DNA of 64,000 bases from Chryseobacterium limigenitum (GCF_900114875.1 NZ_FPKW01000007.1:1-64000); one strand, 5' to 3'; positions 27,713 through 37,071 are shown, counted from the stretch's first letter. A program made the numbers and translations. The notes: generated from the sequence alone by a model not told the origin.

Positions 27713-28719
27713 TGGATTGGTATTTAGGTAATTACTGGTATTTATTGTTGCTGTTGCTTTTGCCGCTGTTAGCTATTTTATTGATTCGTTTTCTGAAATG
27801 GAACAATAAAAGGAGGAACATTTTTGCCGACAGTCAGTTTCATGAAGAATTGTTCGAAAAAAGATCAGGATTTGTTAAAATTTTTCCCGCTCTGTACCTT
27901 TTGGGAACATTATTTTTAATATTTTCCATTATTGATTTATTGAATGGTTCGGAAGAAGTAAAAAGCAATCAAAGGATGAATAATGTGATCTTTATGCTTG
28001 ATGTTTCCAACTCTATGAATGCGGAGGATATTAATCCGAGTCGTTTGACAGAAGCGAAAAACCTGATGATCAACACGATGCAGAAGATGAAAAGCGACAA
28101 AGTCGGGATTGTGATATTTGCAGGAGAATCTGTTTCCATTATGCCGTTAACAACAGATTATAGTTCGGCCGAAACGTATGTCAATGCTATTGAGACCAAT
28201 TCTATGCAGATTCAGGGAACTGATTTCTTAAAAGGAATGCAGGTTGCGGTTGAAAAATTTAAAAATGTAAGCAAGGGTTCAAGAAAAATCGTTTTATTGA
28301 GTGATGGCGAAGATAATGAAGGAAACGATAATGCAGCTATAAAACTCGCTAATAAAGAAGGAATAATGATCACTTCAGTAGGGATTGGTTCTGATGAAGG
28401 AGCGCCCGTTCCGGAATATGTTTTTGGACAATTAATGGGTTACAAAACAGATCAAGCCGGAGAAACGGTAATTTCTAAAAGACAAACCGAAGCCTTGAAA
28501 AAAATGGCTGAATCCACAGGTGGAAGCTATATTGACGGAAATAATATCAATGAGGCGCCAAGCAGAATTGCAGATGCTTTGAGTAAAAAAATGTCTTCTT
28601 CTGATACATTGGTTAAATCTCAGAATGCTAATCATTATTATCAATATTTTTTGGCTGTTTCAATACTTTTCTTCTTTTTAATTTATATTTTTAATCCTAA
28701 AAGAGATTTTAATGTTTAA
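27712..28719 (+). CDS. batB: VWA domain protein BatB
   Basis: A 335-residue paralogue of BatA. It has N-terminal helices (about 7-27 and 56-76), a MIDAS motif DVSNS (97-101), GTDFLKGM, LLSDGEDNEGND, and a C-terminal helix. The start codon overlaps the batA stop, which indicates translational coupling. A 99-bp gap with its own promoter-like element follows before batC. Confidence 0.92.
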   Translation: MDWYLGNYWYLLLLLLLPLLAILLIRFLKWNNKRRNIFADSQFHEELFEKRSGFVKIFPALYLLGTLFLIFSIIDLLNGSEEVKSNQRMNNVIFMLDVSNSMNAEDINPSRLTEAKNLMINTMQKMKSDKVGIVIFAGESVSIMPLTTDYSSAETYVNAIETNSMQIQGTDFLKGMQVAVEKFKNVSKGSRKIVLLSDGEDNEGNDNAAIKLANKEGIMITSVGIGSDEGAPVPEYVFGQLMGYKTDQAGETVISKRQTEALKKMAESTGGSYIDGNNINEAPSRIADALSKKMSSSDTLVKSQNANHYYQYFLAVSILFFFLIYIFNPKRDFNV

Positions 28720-28804
28720 TATTAGTAATTGTCTTTGAAAAGTTTCGATACCACTTTAACCCAACTTTAACAATTAAGACACTGTTTATTAACATATAAA
28801 GGGA

Positions 28805-28812
28805 TAATTTTG
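28805..28812 (+). promoter_or_regulatory. Possible internal -7 element upstream of batC
   Basis: TAATTTTG matches TAnnTTTG and ends 6 nt before the batC ATG. If used, it would give an almost leaderless batCD transcript. No exact -33 TTG lies at the right distance. Confidence 0.35.
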
Positions 28813-28818
28813 CACATA

Positions 28819-29565
28819 ATGAATACTAAAATCATTTTTTTATCGTTTATAATTGCTTTTTCGTTTTCCAGCTTCGTTTTCGGGCAGGAAAGCTATAGGA
28901 CTTTGGTCTATGAGGGCAATCAGAAATTTAATGGTAAAGATTATGATGGAGCATCTTCTAAGTATATGGAAGCTATAAAATCTAATGAAAAGGATTTTAC
29001 GGCACACTATAATTTAGGAAACGCTTTGTATAAAAATAAAAAATATGATGAAGCAAAAGCTGAGTTTGAAAAAGCACAACAACTTTCTCAGACAATTCCT
29101 GACAAGGCAGCCGCTCTTCATAATTTGGGGAACACTTATATGCAGATGAAACAGCCTGAGAAAGCGGCCGATTATTATAAGAAATCCTTAAAACAAGACC
29201 CTTATAACGAAGCAACAAGAAAAAATTATGGAATTGCCAAGTTGAAGGAAAAAGAAAACCAACAGAAAAAAGACCAGCAGAATAAGTCAGGCAAAGGCGG
29301 CGGGGGTAAAGACCAACAGAAAAATGATGATCAGAAAGGCGATACCAAAGATCAAAAACAGGATCAGGGTAAAGGCCAGCAAAATCAGGGGGAAAGTCAG
29401 CAGGGAAATGATCCGAACCGGAAGCAAAATAATGAAGGTAAAATGCCAAAAGATCTTGAAAACGCAATATTAGATAAAGTAAGCGATAAAGAGAAAGAAA
29501 CCGCCAAAAGGATTTTAAATAAAAATTCTTATTCGATGCCTCAAAGCAACGAGAAAGATTGGTGA
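28819..29565 (+). CDS. batC: Tetratricopeptide-repeat protein BatC
   Basis: A 248-residue protein with a signal peptide (to about GQ at residue 24), three TPR units (about 30-135: DFTAHYNLGNALYKNKKYDEA and AALHNLGNTYMQMKQPEKA) and a low-complexity Lys/Gln/Asp-rich region (about 150-205). This is the usual BatC layout. The ATG at 28819 is preferred over the in-frame TTG at 28810. The stop overlaps batD by one base. Confidence 0.85.
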   Translation: MNTKIIFLSFIIAFSFSSFVFGQESYRTLVYEGNQKFNGKDYDGASSKYMEAIKSNEKDFTAHYNLGNALYKNKKYDEAKAEFEKAQQLSQTIPDKAAALHNLGNTYMQMKQPEKAADYYKKSLKQDPYNEATRKNYGIAKLKEKENQQKKDQQNKSGKGGGGKDQQKNDDQKGDTKDQKQDQGKGQQNQGESQQGNDPNRKQNNEGKMPKDLENAILDKVSDKEKETAKRILNKNSYSMPQSNEKDW

Positions 29566-31301
29566 TGCAACAGAAAATTATTTACATATTATTTATCCTT
29601 TCTTCCGTAATTTCTTACGGACAGGTAAGTATTAATGTAAATCCTGATAAAAATGATTACTCAGGAAAAGATGTTGTAAACCTTACCATCACGCTGGAAA
29701 TGAATGGTAGCGAATATAATCAGCAAACGCCAATTCGTCTTCCGGATCTGTCAAAATTCAATATCATCGGTTCCGGATCTGTAAATAATACGTACATAGA
29801 TCCTGCAACCAACACTGTAATTACACAACGAGTTTCGCAACTTGCGCTTGAACCTAAGCAGAAAGGTAAAATCAAGATCGGTTCTGTTTTGGTTACGGTT
29901 AACAATAAAATTTATAAAACTGAACCTTTCGATATCTTGGTAAAAGATGTTGAAAAGAAATCTGTAGCCAATGCTTCCAACGATGTTTATCTGAACATGG
30001 AAATTGAGGACAGGGACGTTTATCAGGATCAGCCTACTGTTGCTGTTCTGAAAGTATATTCTAAAAATATGGATAACTTCAGAAAAGTAAAGAATATCCG
30101 TCTTCCTGAGCAGGATAACATTAATGTACATCCGGTAAATTTCACGAAATCCGAGATTGATCCTTCATCCGGATACGGAAATATGGCTTCACAGGTTTTG
30201 GCTGTATTTATGGTGTTTCCAAATGAAGCAGGATATGTTGAAGTACCTTCTGTTTCGGCTTCCGTTAATACTTATTCTAACAAAAATAAAATAGTTTCCA
30301 ATAAGGTTAAACTTAATGTAAGAAAGCTTCCTGAGGGTTCTCCGGAGTGTTTTAAAAATGCAGTCGGAAACTTTAATGTAAGCGTTTATAATACTTCAAA
30401 AGAAAAGGTTGAGGTTAAAAAACCGATTAACGTCGTAATAAAAGTTTCAGGAGAAGGGAATTTGTCTGATATGGAACTTCCTAAGATCGTTGAATCTCCG
30501 GATTATGAGATTTTTGCACCTAAAATTACTTCAAATGTAGCACCTGGAACTACCGGAATTAAAGGTGAAATCTTGGCTAATTATGTTGTAATTCCCAAAA
30601 AGGCAGGTGATATTCTTATTAAAACAGAACCGTTCGCTTTCTTTAATCCGGCAAGTAAAGAATATACAGATCTTGGTCAGGAAACGTTAGCCGTGAACGC
30701 GTTTTCTCATGATCAGATCATGGAAGCTAAAACCACGGTTGAAAAGGTAAATGAATATACCAATAACTTTTTAGAAACCGTAAATACTCCGGTTTTAAAG
30801 ACAACTTCATTTAAAGTTAAAGAAAAAAGTAAATTCAATTGGGGGATACTTTTAACCAATATTATCATTTTATTAGGATTATTTATTACCTATCTTTTAT
30901 TTAAGACTTGGCAAAAAAAACGTACATTAGTTAAAGAAAATATACCTTCAAAATCTTTAGGTTCTGTAGCGGAAACCGAAAATGAAATAAGACAAAGCTT
31001 AAAAACTGATATTAACGATTATTTCAGTTATTTAGAAAATCTTAAAGATAATGAAGATTATCAGAAGTTCTTTCAAACCATAGATGAGATGGATTATGAG
31101 GTTAGAAATCAGTATTTCCAAAGTTCTGCAGAAGATTTCAGAAAGTTTCTGGAAGGTTATAAAGGTTCTGCAGTTGCCGAAGAATACAGAACTCTTTCGC
31201 AAAAGATACAGATTGAGAAGTATGCCCCTGTAAAATCTTATGAGGGAATGGATGAACTTTTGAAGGCAATTGTTAATTTGTATTCTCAGATTAGCAAATA
31301 A
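29565..31301 (+). CDS. batD: BatD family protein
   Basis: A 578-residue protein with signal peptide (QQKIIYILFILSSVISYGQ), several beta-sandwich domains (about 25-400), one transmembrane helix (about 424-445) and a cytoplasmic tail. It matches BatD, the large periplasmic partner of BatA and BatB. The ATG at 29565 overlaps the batC stop (TGATG). It is the last gene of the operon. marC follows with its own promoter element. Confidence 0.88.
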   Translation: MQQKIIYILFILSSVISYGQVSINVNPDKNDYSGKDVVNLTITLEMNGSEYNQQTPIRLPDLSKFNIIGSGSVNNTYIDPATNTVITQRVSQLALEPKQKGKIKIGSVLVTVNNKIYKTEPFDILVKDVEKKSVANASNDVYLNMEIEDRDVYQDQPTVAVLKVYSKNMDNFRKVKNIRLPEQDNINVHPVNFTKSEIDPSSGYGNMASQVLAVFMVFPNEAGYVEVPSVSASVNTYSNKNKIVSNKVKLNVRKLPEGSPECFKNAVGNFNVSVYNTSKEKVEVKKPINVVIKVSGEGNLSDMELPKIVESPDYEIFAPKITSNVAPGTTGIKGEILANYVVIPKKAGDILIKTEPFAFFNPASKEYTDLGQETLAVNAFSHDQIMEAKTTVEKVNEYTNNFLETVNTPVLKTTSFKVKEKSKFNWGILLTNIIILLGLFITYLLFKTWQKKRTLVKENIPSKSLGSVAETENEIRQSLKTDINDYFSYLENLKDNEDYQKFFQTIDEMDYEVRNQYFQSSAEDFRKFLEGYKGSAVAEEYRTLSQKIQIEKYAPVKSYEGMDELLKAIVNLYSQISK

Positions 31302-31315
31302 TCAATTTTTTTTCA

Positions 31316-31323
31316 TATTTTTG
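31316..31323 (+). promoter_or_regulatory. -7 element upstream of marC
   Basis: TATTTTTG matches TAnnTTTG, 22 nt before the marC ATG. No -33 TTG is seen at the preferred spacing. Confidence 0.4.
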
Positions 31324-31345
31324 CGAAATTTTTAATTACAAAAAG

Positions 31346-31948
31346 ATGGAAGTTTTTAATGATTTTTCTATAAAAGAGATTGTTACCTGTTTTATGGTTC
31401 TTTTCGCTGTAATCGATATTATCGGTTCTGTTCCCATTGTTGTAAGCTTACAGCAGAAATTCGGGCAAATTGAGGCAGGAAGGGCTTCTATTACTGCCGG
31501 AGTTATCATGATCATATTTTTATTCGTAGGAAATAAAATCCTGAAATTGATCGGAGTAGATGTAAATTCCTTTGCTATTGCCGGAGCTTTTGTGATTTTT
31601 ATCATAGCACTGGAAATGATTTTAGGTATTGAAATCAATAAAACGACGGAAGCAAAGGCTGCATCCATCGTCCCTATTGCGTTTCCGTTGATTGCGGGAG
31701 CCGGAACTTTAACAACTACGTTATCGCTTAGAGCTGAATTCCATGATATTAATATTATTTTGGGAATCGTTCTCAACACAATTTTCGTATATTTGGTGCT
31801 GAAATCAGCAAAATGGCTGGAAAGGAAAATGGGAGAGGCTACTTTGTCTATCTTACAGAAAGTTTTCGGGATCATCCTTTTGGCAATTTCAATTAAATTA
31901 TTTACAGCAAACTTTGCACAATTGGTGCAGAACTATATTAATTTTTAA
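31346..31948 (+). CDS. MarC family integral membrane protein
   Basis: A 200-residue protein with about six transmembrane helices, matching the MarC/UPF0056 family. AVIDIIGSVPIVVSL near the start and FPLIAGAGTLTTTLSL in the fourth helix region are its conserved segments. It was once linked to multiple antibiotic resistance; the function is unknown. A 64-residue membrane protein gene follows 5 bp later. Confidence 0.88.
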   Translation: MEVFNDFSIKEIVTCFMVLFAVIDIIGSVPIVVSLQQKFGQIEAGRASITAGVIMIIFLFVGNKILKLIGVDVNSFAIAGAFVIFIIALEMILGIEINKTTEAKAASIVPIAFPLIAGAGTLTTTLSLRAEFHDINIILGIVLNTIFVYLVLKSAKWLERKMGEATLSILQKVFGIILLAISIKLFTANFAQLVQNYINF

Positions 31949-31953
31949 GAATC

Positions 31954-32148
31954 ATGCAGAAGTTTTATAAAGTATTTTTAGTACTATTCATCGTGTTTAT
32001 AGCCATTAATCTTTATGCTTTAGACTGGCAGTCGGATGTTTTATCTGAGGATAATCTGAAGTTTGTATTTTCAATTGCTTCGGCCGTTATCGGGCTTGTG
32101 TTACTTTTTGTGTTAAATACATGGAGTAAGATCGGATTGAAAAAATAA
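31954..32148 (+). CDS. Small membrane protein
   Basis: A 64-residue protein with two predicted transmembrane helices (about 5-23 and 38-57) joined by LDWQSDVLSEDNLK. It lies 5 bp downstream of marC and before a terminator, so the two are co-transcribed. I do not recognise a family. Confidence 0.7.
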   Translation: MQKFYKVFLVLFIVFIAINLYALDWQSDVLSEDNLKFVFSIASAVIGLVLLFVLNTWSKIGLKK

Positions 32149-32169
32149 TCTTTAACATTATTAAAATAT

Positions 32170-32204
32170 ATAAACCTCTTAAATCTAATTTAAGAGGTTT
32201 TTCT
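32170..32204 (+). terminator. Intrinsic terminator after marC operon
   Basis: AAACCTCTTAA (32172-32182) pairs with TTAAGAGGTTT (32190-32200), followed by T residues. It lies 22 bp past the small membrane protein stop. Confidence 0.85.
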
Positions 32205-32226
32205 TGATATAAAATCACAAAAATGA

Positions 32227-33201
32227 CTAAAAAATAACCAGATTCTTCAAAACGGCTTCAGATTTTAGTTCGGTTTCAACCCACTCTTTTTCGGGATTGC
32301 TTTGAGCGGTAATTCCGCCACCTACAAAGAGATGAACAGCATTTTGATGTAATTTTGCACAACGAAGATTAACGAAAAACTGAACGGTATCTTCTGTTTC
32401 AATCTTGATATAACCCGCATAAAATTCGCGCGGAAATTTTTCAATCTTTTGAATGTTTTCTTTACAAAAATCTTTTGGGATCCCGCAGACAGCCGGAGTA
32501 GGGTGTAGTTCCTGAATAAGGCGATCCAGATCTTCAGGTTGTATTTTTGCTTTAAAATCTGTTCTTAAATGTTTGATATTTCCTGAAATATGATCGTGAG
32601 TTTTTGACTCTTCGACTTCGCTCAGAGTGACATATTTAGTTAAGATATTTTTAATATAGCTTGAAACCGGCTTTTGTTCCTCAATTTCTTTCTCAGACCA
32701 TTCCTCTGAGACGGGTAGAGTGCCCGCCAGGCTCATTGTTTCAAACTCGTGAGTCGTTTTGTTGAATTTCCCTAAGACCTCCGAAAAAGCGCCCATCCAG
32801 GCGTTTTCACCATTATTAAAAATGTATCTGAAAGCGTTTGGATATGTTTTACATAAATTGTTGAAGCTTTCTTTTAAATCAATTTGATTAAAATCATTAA
32901 AAATTTTCCTTCTCGAAAGGACTAATTTTGGTAAATCATTTTCATTAATGACTTGAATGACTTCTTTTAATTTTTGTAAATATTCATCTTTAGTTTCAGC
33001 GATGAAATTACTTTTATCTTCCGGTAAAGAGTTGCTTGTAATGGTTTCTTGGTTAAATTTTTCCTGATTGATTTCAATAATATTTCCATCAAAACTAATC
33101 TGCCTTAATCCATCAAAAGAATGAAAGTTGATTGATTTTTTATCTGTTTTTTCATCTGTTGAATACAGTTTTTCGTCAAAAGGAAATTTGAAATAAATCA
33201 T
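32227..33201 (-). CDS. menF: Isochorismate synthase-like chorismate-binding enzyme
   Basis: A 324-residue chorismate-binding enzyme that probably converts chorismate to isochorismate for menaquinone. Motifs are AWMGAFSEVLGKF, MSLAGTLP, HPTPAVCGIPKDF, FYAGYIKI and the C-terminal FVGGGITAQSNPEKEW. It is about 100 residues shorter than E. coli MenF at the N-terminus, which is usual in Bacteroidota. In the middle, YVTLSEVEESKTHD is encoded by a dispersed intergenic repeat (32606-32632) inserted in frame. The next minus-strand gene upstream is a MenI-like thioesterase. Anthranilate-type activity is less likely without a partner subunit. Confidence 0.82.
   Translation of the reverse strand: MIYFKFPFDEKLYSTDEKTDKKSINFHSFDGLRQISFDGNIIEINQEKFNQETITSNSLPEDKSNFIAETKDEYLQKLKEVIQVINENDLPKLVLSRRKIFNDFNQIDLKESFNNLCKTYPNAFRYIFNNGENAWMGAFSEVLGKFNKTTHEFETMSLAGTLPVSEEWSEKEIEEQKPVSSYIKNILTKYVTLSEVEESKTHDHISGNIKHLRTDFKAKIQPEDLDRLIQELHPTPAVCGIPKDFCKENIQKIEKFPREFYAGYIKIETEDTVQFFVNLRCAKLHQNAVHLFVGGGITAQSNPEKEWVETELKSEAVLKNLVIF
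32606..32632. repeat. Dispersed repeat inserted in frame in menF-like gene
   Basis: GACTCTTCGACTTCGCTCAG followed by AGTGACA is a word common between genes in many Bacteroidota; a related copy lies in the spacer at 25755-25770. Here it is inside coding sequence and reads VTLSEVEES on the minus strand. Confidence 0.7.
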
Positions 33202-33399
33202 GAATTAAATGCTTTTCGAAAATCATTATTTGGAAATCATATAAGAGATTCCGAGATTGATTTTTCTTTCTGTAAAGGTATTATTAGTCTTAAATATGTC
33301 AAAATTTAAGTGGACTTTTTTTAATGATCATTAAGGGTTTTATAAAATAAAAAAGGCCCAATTTTTTTTTGAGCCTTGTATTTTAATTTTAAATAGATC

Positions 33400-33828
33400 T
33401 TATTTTAAAAGGATATTGTTGGTCATTGTTGTGTGATTGATCAACACGCCTTTTTCATCACGAATTTCAATTTCAGAAACGTGCATTGTTTTTCCTTTTC
33501 GGATAAATCTTGCGACTGCCGTTACGAGACCGTCTTTTTTACTTTTTAAATGATTGGAATTAATATTAGTTCCTACGCCATAATATTTACTGCCATCAAT
33601 GAAGATGTTGGACAGGCTTGAGCCCATTGTTTCGGCCAAAACACAGCTTGCGCCCCCGTGTAAAATCCCAAAAGGCTGGTGAACTTTAGGCTGAACAGGC
33701 ATTGTTGCTGTTAAAGTTTCATTTTCCAGATCGATGTCGATGAATTGTATTTCTAATGTTTTAGCTAAAGTAACATTGTTTCCCCAACTGTTTAAAAACT
33801 GTAATATCTCTTCTTTAGTTCGTGACAT
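33400..33828 (-). CDS. Hotdog-fold thioesterase, MenI/PaaI-like
   Basis: A 142-residue thioesterase. HQPFGILHGGASCVLAETMGS contains the HGG and catalytic Glu of the PaaI/YdiI group. GVGTNINSNHLKSKKDG follows. YdiI (MenI) cleaves dihydroxynaphthoyl-CoA in menaquinone synthesis, and the nearby isochorismate synthase makes that role plausible. PaaI-type phenylacetate substrates remain possible. It is 198 bp upstream of the menF-like gene, which it may share a transcript with. Confidence 0.78.
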   Translation of the reverse strand: MSRTKEEILQFLNSWGNNVTLAKTLEIQFIDIDLENETLTATMPVQPKVHQPFGILHGGASCVLAETMGSSLSNIFIDGSKYYGVGTNINSNHLKSKKDGLVTAVARFIRKGKTMHVSEIEIRDEKGVLINHTTMTNNILLK

Positions 33829-33908
33829 ACTTTATAAATGATAAGTGATGATTGATAAATGATATTTAATGAGTAAGTATAAGTAATTTTGCTCCTAACT
33901 CCTAACTC

Positions 33909-34502
33909 CTAACTCCTAACTTCATCAGTTCCCATAATATTAGGATTCCAGTTTTCCGGAATTTTTGGGACGATATCATTTTTGATGTAATAATCCTGTA
34001 TTTCTTCCATAATTTCAGAAAAAGGAGCGGAAGCTATTCTTTCGTAAGGAATGGTATAACCAAGATAGACAATATTTCTTTTAAAATCCCCAGCAGCAAG
34101 CACGATAGGAACTTTTGCAGCCAAAGCCATGTGATAAAAGCCTTTTCGCCATTTCGGAACCCAGCTTCTGGTGCCTTCCGGAGTAATTACAAGGCTGAAA
34201 TCTTCTTTTGCAAACTGATCTGCAACGAATTTCACCAAATCATTTTTCTGGCTTCTGTCGATACCAATTCCTCCCAAACTTCTTACTACACTTCCATACC
34301 AAGCTTTTGTGTGGGCGTCTTTAATGATTATTTTTAAAGGTTTCCCCAAAGACCAATAGGCAAGATTTCCTAATAAATATTCCATGTTGTGGGTGTGTGG
34401 GGCTACAACAAGAATACATCTGTCCAGACTGTTTACGTCGCCTTGCAAGACGACCTTCCAACCTAACATTTTTAACATCAATTTGCCAATCAGTTTTTTC
34501 AT
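33909..34502 (-). CDS. 1-acyl-sn-glycerol-3-phosphate acyltransferase-like protein
   Basis: A 197-residue PlsC-like protein. VVAPHTHNMEYLLG holds a variant of the HX4D catalytic motif (H-T-H-N-M-E, Glu for Asp), GIDRSQKNDLVKF is block II and ITPEGTRSWVPKWRKGFYHMA is block III. It is short, with no clear transmembrane helix. The substrate is probably a lysophospholipid or a related lipid. ATG 34502 is chosen, because the upstream in-frame start at 34532 would add ten residues ahead of the usual MKKL. Just 3' of it is a tandem TCCTAAC repeat (33896-33920). Confidence 0.8.
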   Translation of the reverse strand: MKKLIGKLMLKMLGWKVVLQGDVNSLDRCILVVAPHTHNMEYLLGNLAYWSLGKPLKIIIKDAHTKAWYGSVVRSLGGIGIDRSQKNDLVKFVADQFAKEDFSLVITPEGTRSWVPKWRKGFYHMALAAKVPIVLAAGDFKRNIVYLGYTIPYERIASAPFSEIMEEIQDYYIKNDIVPKIPENWNPNIMGTDEVRS

Positions 34503-34575
34503 ATAGTTTGAATTAAAAACAAAAAAGTACAACCAATAGGTTATACTTTACAAATATATTGAAATATTATCGCTC

Positions 34576-34638
34576 TTAAAACAAACCGCTGATTAAATCT
34601 ACGATTTTCATTACTATTTCTAATGCTAATTGAACCAT
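34576..34638 (-). CDS. Possible 20-residue amphipathic peptide
   Basis: This short frame encodes MVQLALEIVMKIVDLISGLF, a peptide that would form one amphipathic, mostly hydrophobic helix, somewhat like phenol-soluble modulins or small toxin peptides. A TAnnTTTG-like element (TATCTTCG, one mismatch) lies about 40 nt upstream on the minus strand. It fills a gene-free gap of nearly 300 bp. No homology can be checked here, and a frame of this length can occur by chance. Confidence 0.3.
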   Translation of the reverse strand: MVQLALEIVMKIVDLISGLF

Positions 34639-34800
34639 TTGTAAGTGTTTAGATTTGGGTTATTAATTGTTTACGAAGATAAGATAATTTCTTGATATGC
34701 AGAACTTAAATTTAGTTTTTTTGTTTTTTTTGAGAGAAGAAGAGTGTGAATTTCAAACTGTTGCTTTCCATTCACACCTTCAGCCACTCTCTGCAGTTTA

Positions 34801-36519
34801 TTATTTGGTTTTGATAGAAATCTCGTTTTTTCCGTCATTTACTTTGATGTCAACATCACCTTTCATCTTTTTGATGTTTGTTTTCATTGAATCAATTACT
34901 TTGTCAGCTTGGTTTGCAGGAACTTTTTTCCCGTTAATGATCACGCTGTCTTTATCGTCAGAGCTGTATTCGATGGTAGAACCGTTTACAGAGATCTTGT
35001 TTTTCTCGATTCTGATGTTTCCGTTGTCGTCGTCATTATCTTGATCGTTGTCGTTCATTCCGTCTCCGTTCAAATCTCCGTCGAAGTTAATTCCGTCTTT
35101 CTTTACAGGGATTACGATTGTATTTTGAGGAACTACCAATTCATAACCAATATTGTAATCTCTGAATCTGTGTTCGTAAGGGAACTTGATGTAGTTTGGA
35201 AGGATAACTTTATTGTTAACAATTTCTACAGGAACGCTTACATTCAATGGAAGATTATAACCTTTTGCTTCTTTTTTAATGATTAAATAAGGAGTTTTAA
35301 TATCAGCTTTTCTTGTTACGTCTACATGAATCCAGTCTTTTTCATATACAGATACTTTGTCAGAATAAAGATCATCATCATAGCCTGTAAAGTTCTGAGG
35401 GATCGTAATTTGTTTAAAGTCTACATAAATACTGTCTGAAGTTGTATTGATAGAAACTTCCTCTGTATCTTCTTTATGACCTTTTAAGAACATTTCTTTT
35501 TTAGCCATGCTGATTCCGAAGTAAGTAGAAATTGCGATCAATCCAAGGAATAATGCTCCTAAAACCCATCCTGTATTTCTTAATTTCGTTTTTGGAGAAA
35601 TTAATTTAATACTTAACAATGCGAATATCATTGCAGGAATTAAGCTTCCCAGAACGATCATTGCCATGATCACATATTTCATTCCGTCGTTATCGAAATA
35701 GTAATTCATTTGACTGATTGGAGGGAAATCACTGTTTCCCATAAATCCGAAACCTACAAATGAACCGATAAGGCAACCAAAAGCCATTAAAGCGAAGATT
35801 CCTCCTAAAATATATCTTATTACATTCCAGATACCGCTTCCGGCATTGTTGATGTAAGGTTTGCTTTCGATATAGATTTCTCCGACCCTCTGAGTAGATT
35901 CATTAGCGAATTGTACTAATTTATTAGACTCATTCTTAAGATTGTCGAAGTTCATAGGCTTTCCCTTCATTTTCAGGAAATCTGCTGCAGTTTCTGCAGT
36001 TGGTAAAACGATCCAAAGAATGATGTAAAGTAATACCACTAATGAAGAAGAAATTGCTGCTGTAAAGATCCCAAGGATGAAAATCCCTAGCCAGATCGCT
36101 CTCATCGCCGTAATATCCATTCCAACATAATGAGCTAAACCTGCGCAAACACCTGCTATTTTTTGTCTTTCAGGATCACGGAACAGTTGTTTTTTGTCTG
36201 TGTATTCCGTACCTGAAGTGTATGTTTTTTTAGTGTTTTTTTCAGAATAGTAAGCTTCTTCCTGCTCTTCGATCTTTTCAGGAGTACCGATCTGAGCAAT
36301 TACTCTTTCTACATCGGTATCATTTACCACTTCACGTTTTCCTAAAGAATCTCTGAAAATTTCAACCATTCTTATTTCTATGTCATGCATTACCTCGTCC
36401 GCTTCTGAAGCATCCAAAGAGCTTCTCAGTGCATTAAGATAATCGCTAAGCTTTATATATGCGTGTTCTTCTATTGTAAAAGAGAAACCTGCGAGTCCTA
36501 TTGAGAGTGTCTTGTTCAT
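34801..36519 (-). CDS. PspC domain-containing membrane protein
   Basis: A 572-residue protein. An N-terminal domain (1-95) with LSIGLAGFSFTIEEHAYIKL is common in Bacteroidota PspC proteins. The PspC domain follows (about 108-175: LFRDPERQKIAGVCAGLAHY, then a helix). Three more helices lie at about 230-350. The C-terminal region (about 360-572) is a beta-rich extracytoplasmic part with an acidic DxNxDGxxDxD stretch (DGDLNGDGMNDNDQDNDD), likely calcium binding. It is 10 bp downstream of a PadR regulator gene, so the two form an operon, probably for envelope-stress sensing. Confidence 0.85.
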   Translation of the reverse strand: MNKTLSIGLAGFSFTIEEHAYIKLSDYLNALRSSLDASEADEVMHDIEIRMVEIFRDSLGKREVVNDTDVERVIAQIGTPEKIEEQEEAYYSEKNTKKTYTSGTEYTDKKQLFRDPERQKIAGVCAGLAHYVGMDITAMRAIWLGIFILGIFTAAISSSLVVLLYIILWIVLPTAETAADFLKMKGKPMNFDNLKNESNKLVQFANESTQRVGEIYIESKPYINNAGSGIWNVIRYILGGIFALMAFGCLIGSFVGFGFMGNSDFPPISQMNYYFDNDGMKYVIMAMIVLGSLIPAMIFALLSIKLISPKTKLRNTGWVLGALFLGLIAISTYFGISMAKKEMFLKGHKEDTEEVSINTTSDSIYVDFKQITIPQNFTGYDDDLYSDKVSVYEKDWIHVDVTRKADIKTPYLIIKKEAKGYNLPLNVSVPVEIVNNKVILPNYIKFPYEHRFRDYNIGYELVVPQNTIVIPVKKDGINFDGDLNGDGMNDNDQDNDDDNGNIRIEKNKISVNGSTIEYSSDDKDSVIINGKKVPANQADKVIDSMKTNIKKMKGDVDIKVNDGKNEISIKTK

Positions 36520-36529
36520 AGCTTTGTTT

Positions 36530-36859
36530 TTAAATTTTTTGAGTGATTTGGTTTACAGAATCTGTTAATTCTTTCCAGGTATTTTGAAGTTCGTCCAAAA
36601 ACAATTTGCCTTTTTCTGTTATTTGGTAGTATTTTCTGGGAGGTCCTCCTGTAGATTCTTCCCATCTGTAAGAGAGAAACTCTCCATTTTTCAGTCTTGT
36701 TAAAAGAGGGTAGAGGGTTCCTTCTACTACATCCAGCTTTCCTTTTTTCAGTTCATCTATTAGGTCGGAAACATACATTTCGCGGTGATTGATGAGACTT
36801 AAAATACAGAATTCCAGAATTCCTTTTCGCATTTGCGCTTTGGTATTTTCGGTATTCAT
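36530..36859 (-). CDS. PadR family transcriptional regulator
   Basis: A 109-residue winged-helix regulator. ILSLINHREMYVSDLIDELKK and VVEGTLYPLLTRLKNGEFLS form the PadR DNA-binding domain, ending with GPPRKYYQITEKGK. PadR proteins repress nearby membrane-protein genes and respond to small molecules. It is transcribed just before pspC and probably controls this operon. Confidence 0.92.
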   Translation of the reverse strand: MNTENTKAQMRKGILEFCILSLINHREMYVSDLIDELKKGKLDVVEGTLYPLLTRLKNGEFLSYRWEESTGGPPRKYYQITEKGKLFLDELQNTWKELTDSVNQITQKI

Positions 36860-37071
36860 CTTTAATAAGTTTTGTTAATTAGTTATATCCAATCAGAATA
36901 AAATTCCTAGCTAGTTGAACCTATTCCGATTTTACATTACAAAGATATGTAATTAAAATGGTAATATGCAATACAAAGTAGTGGAAAAATATAAATAAAT
37001 AGTATAACTAATTGAAAATCAGTTTAATTATTTTTAATGATGAATTTTCAGAATTGAATGTTTTGGAAAAA

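Noticed and set aside
33896..33920. TCCTAAC tandem repeats as a regulatory array
   Set aside because: They overlap the 3' end of the acyltransferase gene and resemble the TTCTAAC intergenic repeats near pdxJ; no regulator-site pattern is seen.
34697..35044. 115-residue plus-strand frame with hydrophobic stretches
   Set aside because: It is mainly the antisense of the pspC 3' end, has no promoter element, and its composition fits a shadow frame.
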